64,000 bases of DNA from Haloferax larsenii JCM 13917 (GTDB lineage Archaea; Halobacteriota; Halobacteria; Halobacteriales; Haloferacaceae): assembly GCF_000336955.1 (NCBI RefSeq), contig NZ_AOLI01000009.1, forward strand, positions 1-64,000, read 5' to 3'. Every line of letters starts with the position of its first letter. The first letter of the stretch is position 1. A model generated the notes under the pieces. It did no database searches and had not been told where the DNA came from. It saw nothing but the letters and a program-made list of their open reading frames with translations. Position numbers and translations under genes: made by a program. Below, piece by piece: positions 41,314 through 49,759 of the stretch.

Positions 41314-41691
41314 TTAGAGGTCCGTCTCGTAGGTCGCGCTCGCGACGTCGTCTTCCCAGATTCGGACCGAGAGGTGTGTTGGCTGTGTTAACTCCGCGGC
41401 ATCGACGAACCGTCCGCACACCTCGCGAGCGAATCGCTCGACACTCGGGTTCTTCCCCTCGAACTCGGGGAGGTCGTTCATCGTCTCGTCTCGATAGCGA
41501 GCGAGGGTCGCATCCAGCGCCGATTTCACGTCGTCGATATCGACGAGATAGCCGTATTCGTCGAGTTCTGGACCGGTTAGTTCCACTTCGACAGTGAAGG
41601 CGTGCGAGTGGCGCTCGCCTTCCGGACCGGGGTCGGGGACCGTCAGGTAGTGCTGCGCGATAATATCTTGGCGAACCGACACGCGATACAT
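41314..41691 (-). CDS. PTPS/QueD-like 6-pyruvoyltetrahydropterin synthase homolog
   Basis: 125 residues from ATG 41691. The fold is that of the PTPS/QueD family with zinc ligands His14, His28 and His30 (HSH) and the conserved DIDDVKSALD. The catalytic Cys four residues before HxH in QueD is replaced here by Glu24 (PEGERHSH). The family uses dihydroneopterin triphosphate. With this change the chemistry may differ from QueD, perhaps like PTPS-III which uses Glu. Operon partners are GTP cyclohydrolase III, an MDR enzyme and GT4. Confidence 0.85.
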   Translation of the reverse strand: MYRVSVRQDIIAQHYLTVPDPGPEGERHSHAFTVEVELTGPELDEYGYLVDIDDVKSALDATLARYRDETMNDLPEFEGKNPSVERFAREVCGRFVDAAELTQPTHLSVRIWEDDVASATYETDL

Positions 41692-41697
41692 ACCACC

Positions 41698-42696
41698 TCA
41701 ACCGTCTCCGTACGTAAAGAGGATTTGGACGGCGTCGTCGGGTTCGTCTTCCAGTAACTCGTATGCGCGGGCGGCGTCGCCGACGTCGAGACGGTGCGTG
41801 ACGAGCGATTCGAGAGGGATGTCTTCGAGGAAGTCCCACGCGAGCGAGAACCGTCGTTCCGTGTCCCAGCGACCGCTAAGTTCCGGGTCGATGGTGCTCA
41901 CCTGACTGCTCTCGACGCTGATTCGAGAGCGGTGGAACCGCCCGCCGAGGTCGAGTGAGGCGCGCTTGGTGCCGTACCACGAGCCGACGACAACCCGGCC
42001 GTCGTAGCGCGTCACGTCGAGCGCGTCGTCGAGCGCGTCGGGGTCTCCGGACAGTTCGAACGTCAGGTCGGCACCGTCGGCGGGGTGGTCGAGCGACTCG
42101 GGGGAGACCGCAGCGTCGGCACCGAGTTCGCGTGCGAGTTGTCGCCGTTCGGGGACGCAATCGACGGCGGTGAGACTCCCGAGCGGGAATTTGGCGAGGA
42201 GCCACGTCGTGACGAGACCGACGATTCCCTGCCCGAAGACGACGACGTGTTCGCCGACGAGCGGGCGGCCGTCCATCACGAAGTTGAGCGCCGTCTCCAT
42301 CGTCGGCAAGAGGGCGGCCCGGCCGTCGCTCACGTCGTCTGGAATCGACCTGAGTTCCGACGGACGGGTGAGAAAGCAGCCCTCGTGAGGATGGAAGGAA
42401 AACACTCGCTCTCCGAGGAGCGACGCGTCGACAGCATCACCGACCGCGTCGACCTCGCCGACGGCGGCGTAACCGTAGGTGAGCGGAAACGAGAGGTCGC
42501 CCTCGAGCGCGGCGATAGATTCGTCTGCGGGGAGGTCCGTGGGTGCCTCACCGCGATAGACGAGTCGCTCGGTTCCCGAACTCACAGCGGAGAGGTGGGT
42601 TCGAACACGCACTTGGTGGCGGTCGGGGGCTGGAACGTCGTGGTCGCGAACCTCGACCTCCTTCGGACCGACGAAGTAGACCGCGCGTCCGTGCAT
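41698..42696 (-). CDS. MDR-family dehydrogenase/reductase without usual zinc Cys
   Basis: 332 residues from ATG 42696. MDR fold with SAVSSGTERLVYRG at the place of the catalytic GxCGTDxH loop, Ser replacing the Cys, and Rossmann motif VVVFGQGIVGLVTTWLL. The C-terminal RLDVGDAARAYELL is the usual MDR end. It resembles BchC/zinc-independent sugar dehydrogenases. It sits between GTP cyclohydrolase III (3-base gap) and PTPS (6-base gap), implying a reduction or oxidation step on the same small molecule. Confidence 0.85.
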   Translation of the reverse strand: MHGRAVYFVGPKEVEVRDHDVPAPDRHQVRVRTHLSAVSSGTERLVYRGEAPTDLPADESIAALEGDLSFPLTYGYAAVGEVDAVGDAVDASLLGERVFSFHPHEGCFLTRPSELRSIPDDVSDGRAALLPTMETALNFVMDGRPLVGEHVVVFGQGIVGLVTTWLLAKFPLGSLTAVDCVPERRQLARELGADAAVSPESLDHPADGADLTFELSGDPDALDDALDVTRYDGRVVVGSWYGTKRASLDLGGRFHRSRISVESSQVSTIDPELSGRWDTERRFSLAWDFLEDIPLESLVTHRLDVGDAARAYELLEDEPDDAVQILFTYGDG

Positions 42697-42699
42697 CGG

Positions 42700-43482
42700 T
42701 CAGTCGTCTGCGGCGAGTGGCGCGTCGGCGAACTCGACTATCGTCCCGCGGTGACGGCAGTCTTCGAGGGCGTGCTTGGCGGCGAAGCCCGCTTCGTGGG
42801 CGTTCGAGGCCGTCCCGACGCCGACTTTGAGTTCGACGCCCGCTTCTCCCTCGACGTGGTCGATGGCTGCGCGGTACTGACTCGCGGTGAGGTCGGGTGT
42901 GACCGAGATGATGTTGTCGCCGCCGACGAAGAACGACAGCGCGCCGTGTTCTTCTCTGAGGTGGCGCATGAGCGAGGCGTAGCCCTGCTCGATTTGGATG
43001 AACGTATCGAACTCGTTGAGGCGGTCTGTGTACTTGCCGGTCGCGTCGTTCACGTCGAAGTGAGCGATTTGCACGTCCGAGTCGGTTCGGTCTTCCATCG
43101 GGAGCGTCTCCCCGGAGAGAACTTCGCGTCGCTCGTGGTCCTGTGCACTACCGGCGCGCTGGACGACGTCTGTGGCGCGTTCGAGTGCAACCGCGGGATT
43201 GCGGTCGACGCCGATACCGAGACTGAGCGTCACCGGATAGCGGTTGGCGATAGACTCTTGGAGGAGTTCGTGGTCGTCACGGTCCAGGCCGTTGGTGACG
43301 GCGACCATGTTGTCGAATCGGGTAAAGAAGACGTACCCGTCGCGAGAGCCGACGAACTGGGCCAGGTCGGCAAAGAGCCGCGACTGGAGCGTCTGGAGGT
43401 CCATCTCCCGTCGAGGCTCGGGTGTTACGGTCCACGGCCCGTAGTTGTCGATTTGGACGAGTGTCAGCTGCGTATTCGTCAC
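42700..43482 (-). CDS. gch3: GTP cyclohydrolase III
   Basis: 260 residues from ATG 43482. Nucleotide-cyclase-like fold with QLTLVQIDNYGPWTVTPEPR, the metal loop FFTRFDNMVAVTNG and the second FFVGGDNIISVTP, as in archaeal ArfA/GCH III. Converts GTP to the formylamidopyrimidine 5'-phosphate used for riboflavin and F420. Here it leads an operon ending in PTPS-like and GT4 genes, so it may also serve pterin-type synthesis. Promoter lies within 43483-43598. Confidence 0.92.
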   Translation of the reverse strand: MTNTQLTLVQIDNYGPWTVTPEPRREMDLQTLQSRLFADLAQFVGSRDGYVFFTRFDNMVAVTNGLDRDDHELLQESIANRYPVTLSLGIGVDRNPAVALERATDVVQRAGSAQDHERREVLSGETLPMEDRTDSDVQIAHFDVNDATGKYTDRLNEFDTFIQIEQGYASLMRHLREEHGALSFFVGGDNIISVTPDLTASQYRAAIDHVEGEAGVELKVGVGTASNAHEAGFAAKHALEDCRHRGTIVEFADAPLAADD

Positions 43483-43598
43483 AGTAGACGAGTCGGGCGA
43501 AGCGCATATCGTTCTTTGGTTCTGCGACGGGTCTGCCGAGACTCTGTCTCCGAGGATATCGAAGGCTGAAAGCAGAAGACTGCGGGACGACCCAGTTT

Positions 43599-43880
43599 CT
43601 ATGCCGCGTCTTCACTGAGGAGGTAACTCGCCGTAATGTCGAGAATAGCCCACATCACGACCCAAACGGTGAGTCCGACGAGGACGATAACTGTCGATGA
43701 CAACAGCGGCACGGTGAACGCGAGCGTCGCGACGGCCGTGTAGGTCAAAAAGAGCGCGACCATCGCCGTCACCAACCCGTAGACTCCCATGGCGCTATTT
43801 CCGGTCGCTGGACCGCGTAACCACCCGACGACTCGCTCGGAGGACACACTCATACTGAGTCGTACGATACCAAGTGACAT
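43599..43880 (-). CDS. Two-span membrane protein, unknown
   Basis: 93 residues from ATG 43880 (or 84 from ATG 43853). Two helices: MGVYGLVTAMVALFLTYTAV and VIVLVGLTVWVVMWAILDI. The basic stretch VSSERVVGWLRGP before helix 1 suggests an inside N-terminus. It precedes the GTP cyclohydrolase operon by 116 bases on the same strand; no functional link shown. Confidence 0.6.
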   Translation of the reverse strand: MSLGIVRLSMSVSSERVVGWLRGPATGNSAMGVYGLVTAMVALFLTYTAVATLAFTVPLLSSTVIVLVGLTVWVVMWAILDITASYLLSEDAA

Positions 43881-43931
43881 AATTGTTCTCTCGGGAGAAC
43901 GTTCAATCAGTCGGCCTCCGAATGGCCAGTG

Positions 43932-44714
43932 ATGGAATACCGAGGAGTGGTCCTCGACGTCGACGGCACAGTCGTCCGCGGTGACGAAGCGATACCGGGC
44001 GCGCTCGACGGCTTGGCAGCTATCGAAGCGGCCGGGCTCGACCGCCTGTTCGTCTCGAACAATCCCACGAAGAAACCGCTAGCCTACGAAGAACGACTTC
44101 GCGGTGCCGGTATCGACGCCACAGCCGACGAAATCGTCACGTCGGGCACGACCACGACATCGTACGTCGCCGAGCAACATCCGGGTGCGAAGACCTTCTG
44201 TATCGGCGAGGAGGGACTGCGCGACCAACTTCGAGAGGCCGGATTAGAACTCGTTTCCGCGTCGGACGACCCCGACGTCGTCGTCGTTTCTATCGACCGC
44301 GAGTTCCACTACGACGACTTGCGCGACGCCTACGTCGCCCTGCGTGACGGTGCGACGTTCTACGGCACCGACCCCGACATCGTCATTCCGGCTGCCGATG
44401 GCGACATTCCGGGGTCGGGCGCGATTATCCACGCCGTCTCCGGGGTCGCCGGGCGTGACCCTGATGCGATTCTCGGGAAGCCCTCGCCGGTCGCACGGGG
44501 TATCGTCCTCGACAGGCTCGGCCTCGAACCCGAGGAGGTCCTCGTCGTCGGCGACAGACTCGATACGGACATCGCGTTGGGGACGACCGCTGGAATGGGA
44601 ACCGCAGTCGTCCGAACCGGCGTGACCGACGACGCGACACTCGCGGCCAGCGACTACGAACCGGACTACGTCCTCGACAGTCTCGGCGATATCGAGTCGA
44701 TTCTGTCGGGCTGA
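43932..44714 (+). CDS. HAD-IIA (NagD-like) phosphatase
   Basis: 260 residues from ATG 43932 (GTG 43929 in frame). HAD motif [13 protein letters not shown] (DxDGT), motif [11 protein letters not shown], motif III Lys in [10 protein letters not shown], motif [14 protein letters not shown]. The cap is the C2 IIA type. Acts on phosphate esters such as sugar phosphates, nucleotides or p-nitrophenyl phosphate. Monocistronic; DJ-1 protein gene follows with its own promoter. Confidence 0.93.
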   Translation: MEYRGVVLDVDGTVVRGDEAIPGALDGLAAIEAAGLDRLFVSNNPTKKPLAYEERLRGAGIDATADEIVTSGTTTTSYVAEQHPGAKTFCIGEEGLRDQLREAGLELVSASDDPDVVVVSIDREFHYDDLRDAYVALRDGATFYGTDPDIVIPAADGDIPGSGAIIHAVSGVAGRDPDAILGKPSPVARGIVLDRLGLEPEEVLVVGDRLDTDIALGTTAGMGTAVVRTGVTDDATLAASDYEPDYVLDSLGDIESILSG

Positions 44715-44845
44715 CCTCGTCTTTCTGTCCGACCTCTCGGTCAATTGTCCGAACTTTTCCGTCACGTGTCCGAGTTTCCGACAGTCATCTGCTCCTGCAC
44801 AATCATTATTATTCTGACGTAACAACTTCTGCGCGGGGAAACTCC

Positions 44846-45445
44846 ATGACTGGAAAGAAAATTCTGCTCATCGCAGGCGACTTCGTCGAAGACTACGAGA
44901 TTATGGTCCCGTTCCAGGCACTCCAGATGGTCGGCCACGAGGTCCACGCGGTGTGCCCCGAGAGAGAAGACGGCGACGTGTGTAAGACGGCCGTCCACGA
45001 CTTCCGCGGCGACCAGACGTATCTGGAGACCCGCGGCCACGACTTCGCGCTGAACGCCACCTTCGCAGATATCGACCCGGCGGACTACGACGCACTCGTC
45101 GTCCCCGGCGGGCGCGCACCCGAGTATCTCCGTGGCTACGACGAGGTGCTCGACACAGTCCGGCACTTCTTCGAGGCGGAAAAGCCGGTCGCGGCAATCT
45201 GCCACGGACCGCAGATTCTCGCCGCTGCGGGCGTCCTCGACGGCTACGAGATGACGTCGTATCCCGCCGTCCGAGCGGAAGTCGAGAACGCCGGTTGCTC
45301 GTGGGTCGATGGCGTCGTCGTCGACGACAACCTCGTCACGGGACAGGCGTGGCCGGACCACTCCGAGTGGCTGTCGGCGTTCCTCGACGTCCTCGGGACC
45401 GAAATCAGCCACACGCCGACTGCGCAGGCCGCGGGCGACGACTAG
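44846..45445 (+). CDS. DJ-1/PfpI-family protein
   Basis: 199 residues from ATG 44846. Catalytic triad landmarks are the nucleophile elbow [14 protein letters not shown] with Cys, Glu in [12 protein letters not shown], and a neighbouring His. DJ-1/PfpI members are proteases, deglycases or chaperones; activity here is open. The GC-poor upstream 44810-44845 likely has its promoter. Confidence 0.9.
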   Translation: MTGKKILLIAGDFVEDYEIMVPFQALQMVGHEVHAVCPEREDGDVCKTAVHDFRGDQTYLETRGHDFALNATFADIDPADYDALVVPGGRAPEYLRGYDEVLDTVRHFFEAEKPVAAICHGPQILAAAGVLDGYEMTSYPAVRAEVENAGCSWVDGVVVDDNLVTGQAWPDHSEWLSAFLDVLGTEISHTPTAQAAGDD

Positions 45446-45493
45446 TCAGTATTCTCACACCGTGAATACCACGAGTGAGAATGTCTGACAAAG

Positions 45494-45501
45494 GTTTTTA
45501 A
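45494..45501 (+). promoter_or_regulatory. TATA-like box of the 44-residue ORF
   Basis: GTTTTTAA lies 26-27 bases before ATG 45524. Confidence 0.5.
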
Positions 45502-45523
45502 GTGGTGCAGCGTAGGGTCTCGT

Positions 45524-45658
45524 ATGGAAGAGCCGAACAGCCCATACTTCCGCGAACAGGTCGACGATGCCGTCGAGACGAACCCACAAGAGGGGGAGGT
45601 CGTAATCGTGGAGGGTCAAGCGATGAGCCTTCGAGCCTACAAGAAGCGTCACGACTAA
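45524..45658 (+). CDS. Small conserved-looking protein (44 aa)
   Basis: ATG 45524 to TAA 45658. The peptide (MEEPNSPYFREQVDDAVETN, then PQEGEVVIVEGQAMSLRAYKKRHD) is polar and acidic at the start and basic at the end, with codons ending in G/C. A TATA box at leaderless spacing and an intrinsic-like terminator 40 bases later (45698-45718) frame it as an independent gene. No family recognised. Confidence 0.6.
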   Translation: MEEPNSPYFREQVDDAVETNPQEGEVVIVEGQAMSLRAYKKRHD

Positions 45659-45697
45659 TCGGTCGGGACACCCGTAGGTCTCGGTGGTGGTGGTGTT

Positions 45698-45718
45698 CGG
45701 TCACGCGGACCGTTTTTT
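45698..45718 (+). terminator. GC hairpin plus T6
   Basis: CGGTC (45698-45702) pairs with GACCG (45708-45712) with a 5-base loop, and TTTTTT (45713-45718) follows. Lies between the 44-aa ORF and the convergent OsmC gene, so it ends the former. Confidence 0.5.
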
Positions 45719-45789
45719 GTGGGGAACACAGCCGGAGCGAAGCGTATCCGCTCCTCGGTGTCCACCCCACTGACCGAGTCCCGTAGCCG

Positions 45790-46188
45790 TTAGAACGCCG
45801 CGTCGTAGACGTTCACGTCCGCGTGCAGGCCATCACGGAGCGCCGTGTGGACGTGGCAGATGTCTTCGGCGAGGTCCGTTATCTTAGCTACCGCCTCGTC
45901 TGAGAGGGCCGCTTCGACGTAGACGTCGAAACTGACGCTCGTGAGGTCGTCGTCGCCGTCGACCGTGGCGTCCGCGTCGATTTGAATCTTCCCGAGGTCG
46001 TCGAAGCCCGTCTTCTGGCCACCGACACGGAAAGCCGGGAGGAAACAGGAGGCATACGTCGCCACGAGTGTCTCGTTCGGGGACGGTCCAGTCTCGTTGA
46101 GCGCGTCAATCTGCAGGTCGAAGTCGCCGACGCGACTCGTACTCGAAAATCCGTCTTCGCTGATGGTTGAGGTCTGAATATCGGACAT
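45790..46188 (-). CDS. OsmC-family peroxide reductase
   Basis: 132 residues from ATG 46188 (frame open to 46215, but MSDIQTSTISEDG fits better). Two Cys, YASCFLPAF and EDICHVHTAL, correspond to the peroxidatic and resolving cysteines of OsmC/Ohr. It should reduce organic hydroperoxides. Monocistronic. Confidence 0.88.
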   Translation of the reverse strand: MSDIQTSTISEDGFSSTSRVGDFDLQIDALNETGPSPNETLVATYASCFLPAFRVGGQKTGFDDLGKIQIDADATVDGDDDLTSVSFDVYVEAALSDEAVAKITDLAEDICHVHTALRDGLHADVNVYDAAF

Positions 46189-46275
46189 CCACTCGGTTCG
46201 ACGGACTGTCTTCACCTAACGGTTGGTCGGTCGGGTAGCGCCACACACAATACCCAAAAAATCAAACGGCGCGGG

Positions 46276-46992
46276 CTATTCGAGCGAGAACGACTCGTCG
46301 CCGTCGAGGACGTGGACTTCGGCGTGACTGCCGGCCGCCTTCACTTCGCGCTCGAAGTCCTGAACGTCGATTTCGATGGGCGGGAACGTGTCGTAGTGCA
46401 TCGGGAAGACGTGGTCGACGTCCAGCCAATCGGTTGCGACGGCCGCCTGCCACGGTCCCATCGTGAAGTGGTCGCCGACCGGCAGCGCCGCGGCGTCGGG
46501 TTCGTAGTACGGCCCGAAGATTTCGCGCATGTCGGTCATCAGACCAGTGTCGCCCGCGTGGTAGAACGTCGTCGCCTCGGCGTCGGACTCTTGTGTCGGC
46601 ACCGAATCGCTAATTACGTATCCGCCAGGGACGCCCGCGTCGTACTCGTAGCCCGTGTTGATGCCGTTCGTGTGGTCTGCACGGACCATCGAGACGTACG
46701 CGTCTCCGAGTTCGACGGTGCCGCCGATGTTCATTCCGATGGTCTCGTCGACGCCCATCTCGGCTTCGACGTAGCCGGTGAGTTCGGGTGTGGCGACGAC
46801 TGTCGCGCCATCGAACTCGCCTGCGTGGGCGATGTGGTCGGCGTGGCCGTGCGTCAGAAGGACGTAGTCCGGCGTTTCTACGTCGCTCGGCTCCAGCGAC
46901 GTGAACGGATTGTCGAAGAACGGGTCGATGAGAATCGAAGTGCTTCCGACCGTGACGTGCCACGTCGAGTGGCCGTGCCAGATGAGCTCCAT
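46276..46992 (-). CDS. Metal-dependent hydrolase, UPF0173 (metallo-beta-lactamase fold)
   Basis: 238 residues from ATG 46992, chosen because [13 protein letters not shown] is the family N-terminus while the upstream extension (to 47097) looks unrelated. The MBL motif [10 protein letters not shown] and later YHAGDTGLM supply zinc/iron ligands. Family members hydrolyse phosphate or other esters with unknown substrates. The promoter is within the AT-rich 46993-47144, which also serves the divergent small gene. Confidence 0.92.
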   Translation of the reverse strand: MELIWHGHSTWHVTVGSTSILIDPFFDNPFTSLEPSDVETPDYVLLTHGHADHIAHAGEFDGATVVATPELTGYVEAEMGVDETIGMNIGGTVELGDAYVSMVRADHTNGINTGYEYDAGVPGGYVISDSVPTQESDAEATTFYHAGDTGLMTDMREIFGPYYEPDAAALPVGDHFTMGPWQAAVATDWLDVDHVFPMHYDTFPPIEIDVQDFEREVKAAGSHAEVHVLDGDESFSLE

Positions 46993-47144
46993 AGCACCCG
47001 AAGTTACTCGTGAAATACACAAAAAGGTATTCGGAGACGTGAGATGGCACGGAGATAAGAAAGAGACTGGCGACGGTGTCGTGAACAATCCCCACAAATC
47101 CAGCGTGGGGCAAATATTATGCCAAATCGTGATATTCTCTGGAC

Positions 47145-47534
47145 ATGGTCACGGAGATGGCACGTCGTCTCAAGGAGTTCTTCGAAGAGCGAACGACAGG
47201 CGACCTGCGAAGTGTCGTCGTATACGAGCAAAACGAGTTCGAGGTGAGCTATCTTCGGGACGACGTCGCAGCGGAATACACGGAGCGCGAGGTCGCCACG
47301 GCCGTCGACGACACGAGAACGGAGTCGTTGATGGCTCCCGTCTACGGCGACCTCTACACTGACGACCACGACGACCTGATTTGTACCATCAAGGTGTTCC
47401 CTTCGGTCGTCGAGATGAACTTCGTCCGTTCGAGTGCCGAAGGCGTCGCGGTCGCACTCGATGCGGGCGTCTTCGAAGACTCAGATGGGTTAGTCACCGA
47501 GGCGCGAGCAGTTGCGGCTGACGACCAGGTGTGA
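47145..47534 (+). CDS. Small acidic haloarchaeal protein, unknown (129 aa)
   Basis: 129 residues from ATG 47145 with TATA-like ATATTA 28 bases upstream. Alpha-beta composition ([20 protein letters not shown], later [20 protein letters not shown]). No catalytic residues are obvious. It resembles haloarchaeal families of this size (possibly DUF7522), but I am not sure. Followed by a two-span membrane protein after 35 bases. Confidence 0.65.
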   Translation: MVTEMARRLKEFFEERTTGDLRSVVVYEQNEFEVSYLRDDVAAEYTEREVATAVDDTRTESLMAPVYGDLYTDDHDDLICTIKVFPSVVEMNFVRSSAEGVAVALDAGVFEDSDGLVTEARAVAADDQV

Positions 47535-47569
47535 CACATTCATAACACTACGGGGCAGTCATGTGAGCT

Positions 47570-47827
47570 ATGGTCGAGAAACAGGAGCGGGACCTCCGCC
47601 GAGACGAACTGTTATTCCTTATCGGGGTGACGGGTCTCGCTGTCCTCGAACTGGGACCACAACCAGCGTCGGCAGACGGGGTTGTGATGCTACGCGGGTT
47701 CCTCTTCGGCGGTGCGCTCGGGATACTGCTCTCGGGCGTGTTCCGCGCGACTGACAGACAAGCCCTCGTCTCGACGCTTTCCCTCGCTGTCGGCTTCGCC
47801 GTGGGCAGCGTCATCAACGTCTTTTGA
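47570..47827 (+). CDS. Two-span membrane protein (85 aa)
   Basis: ATG 47570, with TATA-like ATTCATAAC about 27 bases upstream. After a charged start (VEKQERDLRRDEL) helices LLFLIGVTGLAVLEL and, after a short loop, GALGILLSGVF then LVSTLSLAVGFAVGSVINV. No family recognised. Confidence 0.6.
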   Translation: MVEKQERDLRRDELLFLIGVTGLAVLELGPQPASADGVVMLRGFLFGGALGILLSGVFRATDRQALVSTLSLAVGFAVGSVINVF

Positions 47828-47943
47828 GCTGCCGGTAATCAACGTCGTCTGGGCTGTCGGTAATCGGAGGTTCCGCGCGCAGAAACCGGCCGAACACGTG
47901 GTGAGTGTAAAGACCTATCACGCCCCACACAGACTCGTCGCGC

Positions 47944-48675
47944 ATGCATCACGTTCGATTCCGCGACCCGGCTGGCGCGGTCCGACAAGGCGAATGGCAC
48001 GGTGACTCGGTCTCCTTTGGCGGCGAGACGTACGCCCTCGACGAGGTCGACGTGCTCCCCCCGTGTGAGCCGACGAAAATCGTCTGTATCGGCCGCAACT
48101 ACGCCAAGCACGCCGAGGAGCGCGACGAAGACGTTCCCGACCGCCCACTCTTGTTTCTCAAGCCCCCGAACGCGGTTGCGGGCCACGGCGACACCGTCAC
48201 GCTTCCAGCAGGAAAGGAGAACGTCGAACACGAGGCCGAACTGGCCGTCGTCATCGGCGAACAGTGCCGAAACGTCGCGGTCGAAGATGCCGAGGACGTG
48301 ATTGCCGGCTACACCGTCATGAACGACGTGTCCAACCGCGACGACCAGGACGTCGAAACCAACTGGGTTCGCGGAAAGGCGTTCGACGGCGCGGCCCCAC
48401 TCGGCCCGGTACTCGCCGACCCCGAGCACCTCCCAGAGGACGCGAGCGTCTCCCTGCGAGTTAACGGCGAGACCCGGCAGGACTCCAGTATCGAACACCT
48501 CATCTTCTCCATCCCGGAACTCATCGCCGAGATTACGACGTATCTGACGCTCGAACCGGGCGACGTGATTTCGACCGGCACGCCCGAGGGCGTCGGCCCG
48601 CTCGAAGACGGCGACCACGTCGAAGTCGAAGTCGAGGGCGTCGGCGTCCTCGAACACGACGTGCGACAGGATTGA
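47944..48675 (+). CDS. Fumarylacetoacetate hydrolase-family protein
   Basis: 243 residues from ATG 47944. FAH landmarks: KIVCIGRNYAKHAEE, EHEAELAVVIGEQCRNV (metal Glu), YTVMNDVSNRDDQ, GDVISTGTPEGVGPLEDGD. These metal enzymes cleave C-C bonds of dioxo acids or decarboxylate oxaloacetate; substrate unclear. Three bases before the next start, so likely cotranscribed with the DUF1648-like gene. Confidence 0.93.
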   Translation: MHHVRFRDPAGAVRQGEWHGDSVSFGGETYALDEVDVLPPCEPTKIVCIGRNYAKHAEERDEDVPDRPLLFLKPPNAVAGHGDTVTLPAGKENVEHEAELAVVIGEQCRNVAVEDAEDVIAGYTVMNDVSNRDDQDVETNWVRGKAFDGAAPLGPVLADPEHLPEDASVSLRVNGETRQDSSIEHLIFSIPELIAEITTYLTLEPGDVISTGTPEGVGPLEDGDHVEVEVEGVGVLEHDVRQD

Positions 48676-48678
48676 GAG

Positions 48679-49065
48679 ATGCGCGTCCATCGGATGACAC
48701 TCCTCGGCGTCGCAATCTTCGCCATCACCGCGCTCGCGAGCCTCGCTCTCCTGCCGCGTCTGCCGTCCGAAGTAGCGATTCACTTCGGCATCGGCGGCGA
48801 ACCTGATTCGTTCGTCGCGGCACCGGCCGGCGTCCTCTTGCTTCCGGGCATCGGGCTGGCCACGCTCGTCTTCACCAGAGTCGCTGGCTCGGTCGGTATC
48901 GGAACCAGCGCACCGCCGGTGTTCGACCCGCTTCTCGCCACGTTCCTCGGGTACGTGCAGGCACTCGTTCTCGCGTACAACCTCGGCGTACGAATCAACG
49001 TGACGACCGCGCTCGCTCCCGCACTCGTCACGTTCGTCGTTGTCGTGTTCGTTATCCAACGCTAG
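48679..49065 (+). CDS. DUF1648-like membrane protein
   Basis: 128 residues from ATG 48679 with four helices. LPRLPSEVAIHFGIGGEPD is the DUF1648 hallmark seen at the N-terminus of SdpI-type proteins. It lacks the second half of SdpI. Three bases after the FAH gene; possibly stands alone in function. Confidence 0.82.
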   Translation: MRVHRMTLLGVAIFAITALASLALLPRLPSEVAIHFGIGGEPDSFVAAPAGVLLLPGIGLATLVFTRVAGSVGIGTSAPPVFDPLLATFLGYVQALVLAYNLGVRINVTTALAPALVTFVVVVFVIQR

Positions 49066-49114
49066 AGTCGACAGAGGGCAAGCCATATGTTTAGGCTCGC
49101 CTAATCCCCGCCGA

Positions 49115-49759
49115 ATGCGACTGACTCGACGCGACGCGATTGCAGTTCTCGCCGGTCTCGGCGTGGTTGGAGGGGGCGCTGTCGCGGTCGACCAGTTCGA
49201 CCCGCCGACCGCAGAGACGGCGGAGACTGGAGAAACCGGAGACGGCGGCGGCGATGGCGCGCTGTCGGCGACCGTCACTGCCACGATGACCGCCGCGGCA
49301 GCGGTCGTCTACCCGAGTCAGACCGAAGGCGTCGCCGACTTCGTCGAGACGTACGTCGTCGGCCGCGCGAGAGACGAGTCGCGTCGGGACGCCATGCGCG
49401 ATGCGGCGCTCGAACTCGACGCCATCGCCCGCGACTGGTACGGCGACGACTTCGCCGACCTCTCTGCGGACGACCGCGACTCGCTGCTTCGTGAACTCGG
49501 CGTCGCCGCCGCCGACCCGGTAGCCGACGGGACCGTCTCCGAGCGAATCCGGTTCCACGTCGTGAACGAACTGCTCTACGCCTTCTACGCCTCGCCGACG
49601 GGGGGTAGACTCGTCGGCATCGAGAACCCAATCGGCCACGCTGGCGGCACAGAAAGCTACCAGCGGGCGACGATGCTCGAAGACGATGCTGGGCGTGTCG
49701 AACGCGCCGAACGCGCAGGCGATGCTGAGGACGTCGAGGGGAGTGAGGCCGATGAGTAA
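49115..49759 (+). CDS. Gluconate 2-dehydrogenase subunit 3-like, Tat-type signal
   Basis: 214 residues from ATG 49115; further upstream (to 49040) the frame is open but overlaps the previous gene. MRLTRRDAIAVLAGLGVVGG is a short Tat-like signal, followed by an acidic Gly-rich linker and an alpha-helical part (VYPSQTEGVADFVETYVVG). The family is the small subunit of membrane-bound GMC dehydrogenases. Its end overlaps the GMC gene by eight bases, so the two form one enzyme. No cytochrome subunit follows. Confidence 0.85.
   Translation: MRLTRRDAIAVLAGLGVVGGGAVAVDQFDPPTAETAETGETGDGGGDGALSATVTATMTAAAAVVYPSQTEGVADFVETYVVGRARDESRRDAMRDAALELDAIARDWYGDDFADLSADDRDSLLRELGVAAADPVADGTVSERIRFHVVNELLYAFYASPTGGRLVGIENPIGHAGGTESYQRATMLEDDAGRVERAERAGDAEDVEGSEADE

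Noticed and set aside
42085-43569. 494-codon plus-strand frame across the GTP cyclohydrolase III and MDR genes
   Set aside because: Spans two genuine minus-strand genes in the antisense frame and has no family features.
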